A DNA stretch of 51,935 nucleotides from Lachnospiraceae bacterium. GTDB taxonomy: Bacteria; Bacillota; Clostridia; Lachnospirales; Lachnospiraceae. Below the pieces are notes generated by a model that made no database searches, was not told the origin of the DNA, and saw nothing but the letters and a program-made list of their open reading frames with translations. The stretch covers positions 1 through 51,935 of the forward strand of contig JAFUNC010000005.1 in the NCBI GenBank assembly GCA_017473115.1, in the 5' to 3' direction. Below, piece after piece: positions 28,303 to 35,299 of this stretch. The position numbers and the translations under genes are program-made. The first letter of the stretch is position 1, and every line of letters begins with the position of its first letter.

Positions 28303-29853
28303 TCACTTCATCACAATCAACTTCTGTCCCTTGCGAATTGTGTCCGTAGTAAGTGAATTCTGTTCTTTTATTCTGTTTAACGGCACACGGTATTCTTTGC
28401 CGATGTTCCACAGACAATCTCCGTCTTTTACAAAATATACGGCAATGCCCGGGCGGTTTGAAGAACAGCAAGTTTTGGAATCTGTTTCTTCCATATCGCT
28501 GACTGCATCCATCACATTGTGATCATATGCGAATACTTCAAATGCAACGGATACTTTTACGTCGAGGCTGTCGCTGCCGGCAGAAGCAACCTGACATTGC
28601 TCCAGATTGGCATTCATCTGATAAATAGTCTGTTCTTTTATGCCCGGTAAATCAATGGAATACGTAAAAGGCATTTCGAAATTTCCGGTACGGAACGGGA
28701 AACGGTCATCATTGGTGATATACAACATCGTAATTGCAATATAACCGGTGACTTCGACGGAAGAATCAACAACAGAAGCGTTTTCCGGAAAAAGTTTTGC
28801 CGAGCAATATTTGATTTGAAGCAGTTCTTCCTCTTTCAAGTGAAAAGGTACTTTTTCCTGCATTCGCATAAAAGCGGTGGATTGTGCCAATAATGTTTTG
28901 ACATCGTATTGCTGATAGGTAACATCAATATCGCTATGAGTGCCGTAAACATCACAGATATAATCTAAATTCATATCATCGTACAGTTTAATATACAAAT
29001 CCATTATGATATCGTAGCCCACAATACGTTCTTCGCCGTCTAAGTCCGGCCGGATTTCGCAGTCTTTCTGGGAGATGTTATAGGTAATGTCCGGAATCAA
29101 TGTATCACGGCTTCCGTTACATTCGATACTGTGGGCAAACGGAACGGAAGTTTCATAAAATTCATAACCGGTGGTAGCGTCGTCAGAGCGGTAAATCAAG
29201 AAAAGATTTGCATCTCCTTTGATGTTTAATTTATCTTCTGCCGGTTTGAATTCGACGCTGCTTAAAGATAAATCACTCCAAAGAATTTCAGACATTGCCG
29301 GTAAATTAGCGGGGAGTTTTACTTCGTCCCGAATGCGGCAAATGTCTTTTTTCATGGTGGCAATACTTAATAATTGCTGATTGCAAAGACGATATTCCAC
29401 AGGCTCATCTTTGCTTACTCCCGTACTGATTTCATCACTATGGATGGATTCCTGCAGTGCGGTGAGAAGAACCAAAGCCTGCACATTGATTTTACGCGAA
29501 TTTAAAATGTTAATATGTAAATGTTCCAAATCAGCGGTTACAAGCGGATTGTCGCCGGAAGAAATACAATCAGCATTGATACGTTCTTCGAAGGGAATTT
29601 TACCGCTAAAGGATTGCAATGCGCCGAAACTGTCATCGGCTTCGTATAAAAGATGATATACCAGTTTGCCGCGTACCAGTACCTGTTCATCATAAGCGCG
29701 AATTTCCTCGAATTTTATAATGGCATCGGATAAAAGAATGCGGGAAACGTCGGATTTATTATCGCTGATATTACAATCTTCATCTAAAGTAAACTGGGAT
29801 TCCACCCGGCAATCGGTTTGGTCCATATGTATATTGGTTTTGATTAAGTCCAT
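28303..29853 (-). CDS. DUF3794 (SPOCS) and LysM protein, SipL-like
   Basis: The 516-residue protein contains repeated SPOCS/DUF3794 beta-rich domains (KIPFEERINAD near residue 85, SVPFAHSIECN near 235, FEMPFTYSIDLPG near 400) and a C-terminal LysM domain (about 470-516: YFVKDGDCLWNIGKEY, KGQKLIVMK). In Clostridioides, SipL with this architecture binds SpoIVA to hold the coat on the forespore; other members are coat proteins. Start at 29853 with AAAGGAG upstream; ATG 29889 is in frame but has no site. A sigma-E-like promoter precedes it, consistent with mother-cell expression. Confidence 0.8.
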   Translation of the reverse strand: MDLIKTNIHMDQTDCRVESQFTLDEDCNISDNKSDVSRILLSDAIIKFEEIRAYDEQVLVRGKLVYHLLYEADDSFGALQSFSGKIPFEERINADCISSGDNPLVTADLEHLHINILNSRKINVQALVLLTALQESIHSDEISTGVSKDEPVEYRLCNQQLLSIATMKKDICRIRDEVKLPANLPAMSEILWSDLSLSSVEFKPAEDKLNIKGDANLFLIYRSDDATTGYEFYETSVPFAHSIECNGSRDTLIPDITYNISQKDCEIRPDLDGEERIVGYDIIMDLYIKLYDDMNLDYICDVYGTHSDIDVTYQQYDVKTLLAQSTAFMRMQEKVPFHLKEEELLQIKYCSAKLFPENASVVDSSVEVTGYIAITMLYITNDDRFPFRTGNFEMPFTYSIDLPGIKEQTIYQMNANLEQCQVASAGSDSLDVKVSVAFEVFAYDHNVMDAVSDMEETDSKTCCSSNRPGIAVYFVKDGDCLWNIGKEYRVPLNRIKEQNSLTTDTIRKGQKLIVMK

Positions 29854-29879
29854 AACGAAACTCCTTTCAACATAAATAA

Positions 29880-29919
29880 GACTCTGCACGTATTCACTAA
29901 AGAATATGCGTACAGAGTC
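29880..29919. promoter_or_regulatory. Inverted repeat in the leader of the SipL-like gene
   Basis: GACTCTG (29880-29886) pairs with CAGAGTC (29913-29919), and inside CGTATTC nearly pairs with GAATATGCG. The -10 of the proposed sigma-E promoter lies within it. It may be a weak terminator for the upstream minus-strand gene or a regulator site; no T-run is present on either side beyond TTATTT. Confidence 0.45.
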
Positions 29920-29929
29920 TCAAATATTC
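29901..29929 (-). promoter_or_regulatory. Candidate sigma-E-type promoter of the SipL-like gene
   Basis: On the minus strand GAATATT (29929-29923), 14 bases, CATATTCT (29908-29901), close to the sigma-E pattern (-35 with ATATT, -10 CATAnnnT). Expected start near 29894, about 40 bases before the ATG. Confidence 0.5.
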
Positions 29930-29961
29930 GGTTTCATTACAGAAATCATTATTTGCGAATG

Positions 29962-29991
29962 CCCTTTTTTATATCCTGTATGAAAAAAGGG
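29962..29991 (-). terminator. Hairpin after the sigma-28-type gene
   Basis: CCCTTTTTT (29962-29970) and AAAAAAGGG (29983-29991) form a 9-bp stem just after the stop of the minus-strand gene at 30000. No T-run follows the stem, so termination strength is uncertain. Confidence 0.5.
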
Positions 29992-29999
29992 AACTCGTA

Positions 30000-30596
30000 T
30001 TAGTTTGTTGCTGTTGTTTCTTCGGCCTTGCCGGTTAACTTGTCAAATTTCTGCATAACGGCATCGTAAGTTCTCTGGGAAATGTCGGGAAGTTCTCCGC
30101 CCCAGGTTTCTTTGGCTTTGTTAAAGCCCTGCAAAAATGCGGAACGCATTTCTTCTAACTTCTCAGGATCATCGCCTGCCAATGCAACTGCGAAATCTAC
30201 AATACGGTCTGAAGTAGCATTTACACCCCAGTACCCGTCTTCTGCGATGTCAGCCTGGGCCTGTGCCTTGGTTGCAGCATCCACGGTAAAATTACCGCTG
30301 GCTAAAAACTGCCACATATTGGTTGCTTTGCCATAAGCATCACCCTGACCGGCGATTAACTTATGAACAATGTTTTCCAACTGTGAAATACGGGCATCAT
30401 TGGCTGTTTTGATATAGTTTGCAACTTTTAAGTTGGCAGCCTTTTTGTCGGAAGCAGCCTTGCTTGCGGAAGATTCATATACAGCAGCAGGTTCTTCTGT
30501 TTTTTTGGCGGTATCTGCTTTCTTAGCAGAATCGGCTTTGGCAGAATATGCACTGTAAGTGGCTTCCATTGATGTAGTTACTGAATTTACACTCAT
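30000..30596 (-). CDS. Unknown protein, probable motility-regulon member
   Basis: I do not recognise this 198-residue protein. The N-terminus (MSVNSVTTSMEATYSAYSAK) and the following Ala/Lys/Ser-rich 50 residues are low complexity and have no signal peptide. The C-terminal 130 residues look folded and helical, with DGYWGVNATSDRIVDFAVALAGDDPE and WGGELPDISQRTYDAVMQKFD. Ribosome site AAGGAGG precedes the ATG. A near-perfect sigma-28 promoter lies upstream at 30659-30685, so flagellar-regulon expression is inferred. Signal-free, Ser/Ala-rich N-termini are common among flagellum-associated proteins. Confidence 0.65.
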   Translation of the reverse strand: MSVNSVTTSMEATYSAYSAKADSAKKADTAKKTEEPAAVYESSASKAASDKKAANLKVANYIKTANDARISQLENIVHKLIAGQGDAYGKATNMWQFLASGNFTVDAATKAQAQADIAEDGYWGVNATSDRIVDFAVALAGDDPEKLEEMRSAFLQGFNKAKETWGGELPDISQRTYDAVMQKFDKLTGKAEETTATN

Positions 30597-30658
30597 GTCT
30601 TTACCCTCCTTGGTGATTATTTTTTGCGCGCAATTAGTCCATTAATTGCTTTCTAATA

Positions 30659-30685
30659 ATATCGGCATAAAAGGAAGAATGTTTA
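30659..30685 (-). promoter_or_regulatory. Candidate sigma-28 (FliA/SigD) promoter
   Basis: On the minus strand TAAA (30685-30682), exactly 15 bases, GCCGATAT (30666-30659); the consensus is TAAA-N15-GCCGATAA. Only the last base differs. Leader of about 55 bases to the ATG at 30596. Confidence 0.75.
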
Positions 30686-30728
30686 TATGTATTTTATCTT
30701 TTTTAAACTTTTTATATAAAGGTTTCTA

Positions 30729-30737
30729 TGTTATACT
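30729..30737 (+). promoter_or_regulatory. Extended -10 promoter of ispE
   Basis: TG-T-TATACT (30729-30737) is an extended -10 box; no good -35 is seen at 17 bases, which extended boxes tolerate. Start near 30744, about 70 bases before ispE. Confidence 0.5.
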
Positions 30738-30814
30738 TTTATTGTTATAAAAACGGTGAAAGATATTCTGCAGGAACAGGATAAGAAATATAAAAATAGT
30801 GAAGAGGAAATGAT

Positions 30815-31687
30815 ATGGAGAAGTTGGTATTAAATGCATATGCAAAAGTGAATTTGGGATTGGATGTATTGAGAAGAAGAGAAGACGGTTATCATGAACT
30901 TCGTATGATTATGCAGACGGTGGATTTGTATGATATCCTGACGTTGGAGAAAACAGAAGAGACCGGAATTGCAATGACTTGTAATATTGAGGGACTTCCC
31001 TGTGATGAGACGAATCTGGTTTATAAGTCGGCGAAATTAATGTTTGAAGAATATCATTTGTCCGGCGGAATCCGTATTCATTTGGAGAAGAGAATCCCTA
31101 TGGCGGCCGGAATGGCGGGAGGAAGTACGGATGCGGCCGCGGTATTTAACGGCATCAACGAACTGTATGATTTAGGCGTCAGCAAGGAACGTCTGTGTGA
31201 ATTAGGAGTCAAAATAGGTGCCGATGTGCCTTACTGTATTGTAGGCGGTACGGCCTTGTCGGAAGGGATCGGTGAAGTGCTTACCATGTTGCCCAATGTG
31301 CCGGATTGTGTTGTTTTGATTGCTAAGCCGGATTTTGATGTGTCTACCAAGTATGTATTCGAGAATCTACACGCAAATTCCCTGACCTATCATCCGGATA
31401 TTGACGCACAGGCATCTGCAATCCGTGCCGGTGATTTGGCCGGTGTGGTGCGGGTGATGGACAATGTGTTGGAAACGGTTACGGAAGCCAAATATACAGA
31501 GATTACGGATATGAAAAACGTAATGAAAGAAAACGGCGCCATGCGCGCCATGATGAGCGGTAGCGGACCTACTGTATTTGGTTTGTATGAAAAGGCAGAA
31601 GATGCGGAAAAGGCAGCACATATAATCCGTGAACGTAATCTTGCAAAGCAGGTGTTTGTATCCTCTTTTTATCATCCGGTGAAGTAG
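30815..31687 (+). CDS. ispE: 4-diphosphocytidyl-2-C-methyl-D-erythritol kinase
   Basis: The 290-residue GHMP kinase phosphorylates the 2-hydroxyl of CDP-ME in the MEP isoprenoid pathway. Seen: AYAKVNLGLDVLRRREDGYHEL at the start (substrate and catalytic Lys), the GHMP ATP loop PMAAGMAGGSTDAAA, GADVPYCIVGGTALSEGIGE, and MMSGSGPTVFG. Family length. It is the only MEP-pathway gene in the window. The ATG has GAGGAAATG-type site upstream. Confidence 0.96.
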   Translation: MEKLVLNAYAKVNLGLDVLRRREDGYHELRMIMQTVDLYDILTLEKTEETGIAMTCNIEGLPCDETNLVYKSAKLMFEEYHLSGGIRIHLEKRIPMAAGMAGGSTDAAAVFNGINELYDLGVSKERLCELGVKIGADVPYCIVGGTALSEGIGEVLTMLPNVPDCVVLIAKPDFDVSTKYVFENLHANSLTYHPDIDAQASAIRAGDLAGVVRVMDNVLETVTEAKYTEITDMKNVMKENGAMRAMMSGSGPTVFGLYEKAEDAEKAAHIIRERNLAKQVFVSSFYHPVK

Positions 31688-31855
31688 AAACCATATTGCG
31701 AATGCGGAAGCGAATGAAGCAACATATTTTTTAAATCAGATAAAAAACAGAAAATATTGAATATTCTTCCATGAACAAGGCAATGCTCTTTTCAGATACA
31801 TAAACGGGTACTTTGGTGTACAAACAGAGCATATGTTTTAGAGGGGAGAATAAAA

Positions 31856-32158
31856 ATGAAAAAGAATATCAGTAAGAGAATAAAGAAAACGTTGCATGGG
31901 GAAACGGGAGAATTCCTGTGCGGAATTGCACTTGTGATTTTGCTTTGGCTGGTAATGTATCCGGAATTCAGTATTGCAGGCGGATGTTGTCGGGTAGTGG
32001 ATGAGAACGGACAGATAATCGAATGCGAATTGACGGACCGTGAACTGGCGATTGCGGTTATGGAAGCGGATGAGGACGATATTGTAATCAAAAGCCAATT
32101 ATGGGAAATGATAAAAGAGAAAGGAACGGAAGATGACGTACGGACGGGTAAAAATTAA
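31856..32158 (+). CDS. Small single-pass membrane protein, unknown
   Basis: The 100-residue protein has a basic N-terminus (MKKNISKRIKKTLHG), one membrane helix (about 18-38) and an acidic C-terminal part. AGAGGGGAG lies before the ATG. Its 3' end overlaps the DUF1934 gene by 26 bases, so the two are translated together. I do not recognise the family. Confidence 0.6.
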   Translation: MKKNISKRIKKTLHGETGEFLCGIALVILLWLVMYPEFSIAGGCCRVVDENGQIIECELTDRELAIAVMEADEDDIVIKSQLWEMIKEKGTEDDVRTGKN

Positions 32159-32552
32159 AATTATCGGTTGGCAGACAATGGGCGAAGAAACGGATACTAC
32201 CGTTGTTGATACAGAAGGGGAATCTTTTGAGAATGCGGAAGGTTGTATTATTGAATATATTGAGCAACCTGCAGAAAATATGAAAGTACAGAATAAAATT
32301 ACAATATCCGGAGGAAAGGCTGTGATAAGCAAAAGCGGTGCTGTGGAATCGGAGATGATTTTTATTCCCGGAGAAACAAGTGCAGTGGAATATCAGACGC
32401 CTTACGGAATGATTGATATGCAAATCAAATGCAAATCATTGAATGTATATGAAGAAGATTGTAAAAGTCGGATTGTGATTACATATGATTTATATTCCGG
32501 AGAACAATTGGTGTCACATTGCAAAACGGAAATACAGTTACTGCCTTTCTGA
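32133..32552 (+). CDS. DUF1934 family beta-barrel protein (YwiB-like)
   Basis: The 139-residue protein has the DUF1934 pattern: RVKIKIIGWQ at the start, KITISGGKAVISKSG, EMIFIPGETSAVEYQTPYGMIDMQI, and the end of strands VITYDLYSGEQLVSHCKTEIQL. B. subtilis YwiB is calycin-like and of unknown function. It overlaps the preceding gene and ends before a strong terminator. Confidence 0.75.
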   Translation: MTYGRVKIKIIGWQTMGEETDTTVVDTEGESFENAEGCIIEYIEQPAENMKVQNKITISGGKAVISKSGAVESEMIFIPGETSAVEYQTPYGMIDMQIKCKSLNVYEEDCKSRIVITYDLYSGEQLVSHCKTEIQLLPF

Positions 32553-32602
32553 CATTTATAAAAAGGTATTATGAAAGTTAATACATATATGTAAGAATAA
32601 AT

Positions 32603-32634
32603 AAAACCGTGAACCTTTATAGATTCACGGTTTT
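32603..32634. terminator. Bidirectional terminator between convergent genes
   Basis: AAAACCGTGAA (32603-32613) pairs with TTCACGGTTTT (32624-32634). Confidence 0.92.
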
Positions 32635-32637
32635 GTT

Positions 32638-33138
32638 TTATTTCACGGGTTTAGAACCTGCTTTTTCCTGTAACTTATCCATGGTACGTTTGAAAAAGCC
32701 TTTCTTCTGGGGCGGTGTGGCAACGGATTTGCCGTGAAGTCCTTTTACACCCAGAATGTACATGCCGCTGATGACTGCTTTGACTTCTTTCTTTACGGGT
32801 ACGGTATCAAACACTTTGTCATCACAAAGAAGGGAAAGAATTTGAGGTCCGACTTTCGCTTTTACAACATAAACTTTCATGTTTCTGGACATCTTCGGTG
32901 CCTGATCCAATACGGATTGCGGGAATCCTGCGTCTTTTAATTTGACCTTCTTTTTATCGATAATCAGCATGCTGACGGTCTGTTTATTTTGCTCCATCAA
33001 CGCCTGCTGTTCAGCCTGTTTCTTTTCCATTTTCTTGCCAACGAAATAGAGAACAATCATGGCAATGATAAGTATTACAAGAACCACAATGGTAACAATC
33101 CATCCGGTACTTAATTTGGCTAATAAAAGATACTGCAT
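32638..33138 (-). CDS. Single-pass membrane protein, unknown
   Basis: A 166-residue protein with a membrane helix at about residues 11-33, then a charged KKMEKKQAEQQALMEQNKQ helix and a small soluble domain (SMLIIDKKKVKLKDAGFPQSVLD and VYVVKAKVGPQILSLL). The tail is basic (KKGFFKRTMDKL). The layout (one helix, then Lys-rich stretch, then a small domain) recalls YajC but the sequence does not match it. Start at 33138 with AGGAGG nine bases upstream; a frame from 33174 is rejected. Confidence 0.6.
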   Translation of the reverse strand: MQYLLLAKLSTGWIVTIVVLVILIIAMIVLYFVGKKMEKKQAEQQALMEQNKQTVSMLIIDKKKVKLKDAGFPQSVLDQAPKMSRNMKVYVVKAKVGPQILSLLCDDKVFDTVPVKKEVKAVISGMYILGVKGLHGKSVATPPQKKGFFKRTMDKLQEKAGSKPVK

Positions 33139-33210
33139 TTCTGTAAGCCTCCTGTCTGAACTTTTTATGCACAAATTATTGTATCATTGTTTCGGGCAAA
33201 AGGCAAGAAA

Positions 33211-33234
33211 AAGTACCCTGTAAAAAGGGTACTT
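33211..33234 (-). terminator. Terminator of the small membrane protein gene
   Basis: AAGTACCC (33211-33218) and GGGTACTT (33227-33234); on the minus strand a T-rich tail (TTTTTCTT) follows. Confidence 0.8.
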
Positions 33235-33262
33235 GTTTTGAAATCATAATATGTAATTCGTA

Positions 33263-33535
33263 TTATGCGGATGCATTGGCAACGATGCCGAATAGTGCAA
33301 GAGCCGCGGCACCGATTACTGCGAAAATGTTTAAAACCAAACCAACGATAGCGATGGGACCTTGGCCCATTTTAATTCCTTTTACGGCATTTGTAATGCC
33401 AAGGATGGGGAAAATGACAAAGATTCCGCCGTACAGCATTCCGATGCCTGAAAACATTGCGCAGACCATACCCAAGTTAACGACATTCATAACCGCTCCT
33501 AAAATAACGGAACCTAATCCGGGATTGTTTTTCAT
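33263..33535 (-). CDS. Small glycine-rich membrane protein, unknown
   Basis: The 90-residue protein is almost entirely hydrophobic, with about three membrane helices (12-32, 36-52, 64-86) and a KNAV/KGIKMGQG loop. It resembles small DUF4190-type membrane proteins but no function can be given. Start at 33535 with AGGAG upstream; the frame from 33559 is rejected. Confidence 0.6.
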   Translation of the reverse strand: MKNNPGLGSVILGAVMNVVNLGMVCAMFSGIGMLYGGIFVIFPILGITNAVKGIKMGQGPIAIVGLVLNIFAVIGAAALALFGIVANASA

Positions 33536-33732
33536 TTGTTTCTTCTCCTTTTTACACATAAAATATATTAATCAACGCGTGTTCCTTTTCGGGAACCCTT
33601 ATACATATTAGCAGAGTAAAATAAAAAAGACAACCTTTGTGTGAAAAAACTGTGAACGGTGTCCCAAAAGGAATCTTTTATAAAACAGAGTACTTAATTG
33701 CGTTTCCAAAGTCAGGAAATCGTCTGCAGGTG

Positions 33733-33762
33733 TTGTAATTCCTTATAAAAATGATGTATAAT
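33733..33762 (+). promoter_or_regulatory. Sigma-A promoter of the NlpC/P60 gene
   Basis: TTGTAA (33733-33738), 18 bases, TATAAT (33757-33762). Start near 33769, which excludes the longer reading frame from 33751. Confidence 0.7.
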
Positions 33763-33795
33763 AAAAATAACTATGGACAAGAGGAGGAACGCAAA

Positions 33796-35205
33796 ATGTA
33801 CAAGAAAATATTAAGACTTGCGACAACGATTTTACTGCTTGTAACACTTTGCGGTCAGACGGTGTACGCCACATCTTCCAGCGAATTGCAGAATCAGATT
33901 GAACAAGCGGAAGAGCAGTTGGAACAGAACCAACAGGAGTTGGAAGAGATTGAAGGAAGTATTAATACATTAGAGAATGAGCAGGCAGAAATAGAAAGTG
34001 AAATTGATACGCTTACGTTGGCAATTGTGGAATTAATGGCAAGCATTGAGATTCTGGAAGATGATATCGCGATGCTGGAAGCACAGATAGAGCAGGCTGA
34101 AAAAGATTTGAAAGCAGCTATTGCCAGAGAAGAACAGCAGTATGAGGATACCATGGTGCGTTTGCAGGCGATGTATGAAAAAGGAGAAGATTCCTATTTG
34201 ACGCTTTTATTGGATTCCCACAGTTTGTCAGATTTATTTACCCGTTTGGAGTACATACAGCAGATCTACGATTATGACAGCAAACTTTTGGAAGAGTATC
34301 AGCAAACAAAACTGGAAGTTGCAGCATTAAAAGAGCAGTTGGAGATTGAAGAATCTGAATTGCAGGCAGCCAAAGATGAATGCGAACTTGAAAAAGAGGA
34401 ACTGGAAGGTATGGTGGCAGAATTGCAGGAAGTTTCCGATGAGTATGCGGTACAGATTGCTTCGGCGGAAAATCTTGCCAGCCAGTATGCAAGGGAAATC
34501 AGGGAACAGAATGCTGCGATCCGTCAGTTGGAAGAAGAACGCGAAGAGGCATTGGAGCGGGAACGTCTGGAACAGGAACGTTTAGAGCAGGAACGTTTGG
34601 AACAGGAGCGCTTGAAAGCAGAAGCGGCGGCCAATGCAGCAAACCAGGGCAATGGCGGTAATACGACAAATGAAGGCAATGCAGGAAACAACGGAACTGC
34701 AGAAAATACCGGAACGACAGGAAGTACGGGAACAGCAGGTAATGCCGGTAATTCTGCGGATACAGGAAATACCGGTGGGGGTAATACGTCAACAAGTACT
34801 CCGCAACATACCGGTTCGGCATACAGTTTGGATGCATCCGTCATTACGGGAGCGAACGGAAGTGATGCCGGTAAGCAGGTTGCCTTATATGCAATACAGT
34901 TTTTGGGTAATCCTTATGTAATGGGTGGAACATCCCTGACCAACGGAGCGGATTGTTCCGGTTTTACCCAGGCGGTATATCAGAATTTCGGAATTTCGAT
35001 TCCCAGAACGTCTTACTCGCAACGAGGTGTAGGAACGGAAGTGGCTTATGCGGATGCACAGCCCGGAGATATTATTTGTTATGCGGGGCACGTGGCTATT
35101 TATGTGGGCGGCGGCAAAATTGTACATGCAAGTTCTGCGAAGACGGGTATTAAAATATCCAATGCAACTTATCGTACCATTTTATCCGTAAGACGTGTTT
35201 TATAA
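33796..35205 (+). CDS. Secreted coiled-coil NlpC/P60 peptidoglycan endopeptidase (PcsB/CwlO type)
   Basis: This 469-residue exported protein has a signal peptide (cleavage near VYA, about residue 24), a coiled-coil N-domain (about 27-265), three 15-bp ERLEQ repeats (256-270), a Gly/Asn/Thr-rich linker (about 275-345) and an NlpC/P60 domain (about 355-469). NlpC/P60 enzymes cut within the stem peptide; the triad is Cys387 (DCSGF), His432 (GHVAIYV) and His444 (VHASS). The layout matches PcsB/CwlO, which FtsEX activates at the division site. Start at 33796 with AGAGGAGG upstream. The same N-domain, with a SleB end, is at 4034. Confidence 0.93.
   Translation: MYKKILRLATTILLLVTLCGQTVYATSSSELQNQIEQAEEQLEQNQQELEEIEGSINTLENEQAEIESEIDTLTLAIVELMASIEILEDDIAMLEAQIEQAEKDLKAAIAREEQQYEDTMVRLQAMYEKGEDSYLTLLLDSHSLSDLFTRLEYIQQIYDYDSKLLEEYQQTKLEVAALKEQLEIEESELQAAKDECELEKEELEGMVAELQEVSDEYAVQIASAENLASQYAREIREQNAAIRQLEEEREEALERERLEQERLEQERLEQERLKAEAAANAANQGNGGNTTNEGNAGNNGTAENTGTTGSTGTAGNAGNSADTGNTGGGNTSTSTPQHTGSAYSLDASVITGANGSDAGKQVALYAIQFLGNPYVMGGTSLTNGADCSGFTQAVYQNFGISIPRTSYSQRGVGTEVAYADAQPGDIICYAGHVAIYVGGGKIVHASSAKTGIKISNATYRTILSVRRVL
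34561..34605 (+). repeat. 15-bp coding tandem repeat (ERLEQ x3)
   Basis: Three adjacent copies of a GAACGTxTGGAACAG-type unit encode ERLEQ in the hydrolase, with a diverged fourth (ERLKA). Slippage could change the length of the helix. Confidence 0.85.
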
Positions 35206-35299
35206 TGGTTCAGTCTTAAATTAACCTGTGAGCCGGTCAGGTGTTTTGCAGGGAATGATTGTGATATAAAATAACATACAATATTGAAAGAGGCCGGAT

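Noticed and set aside
28184-28522. Plus-strand 112-codon frame across the structured element and the end of the SipL-like gene
   Set aside because: It runs through the inverted-repeat element and antisense to a clear LysM domain, and has no ribosome site or recognisable protein features.
34561-34605. 15-bp repeats as a CRISPR or mobile-element mark
   Set aside because: They are in frame, adjacent without spacers and code for ERLEQ in a coiled coil.
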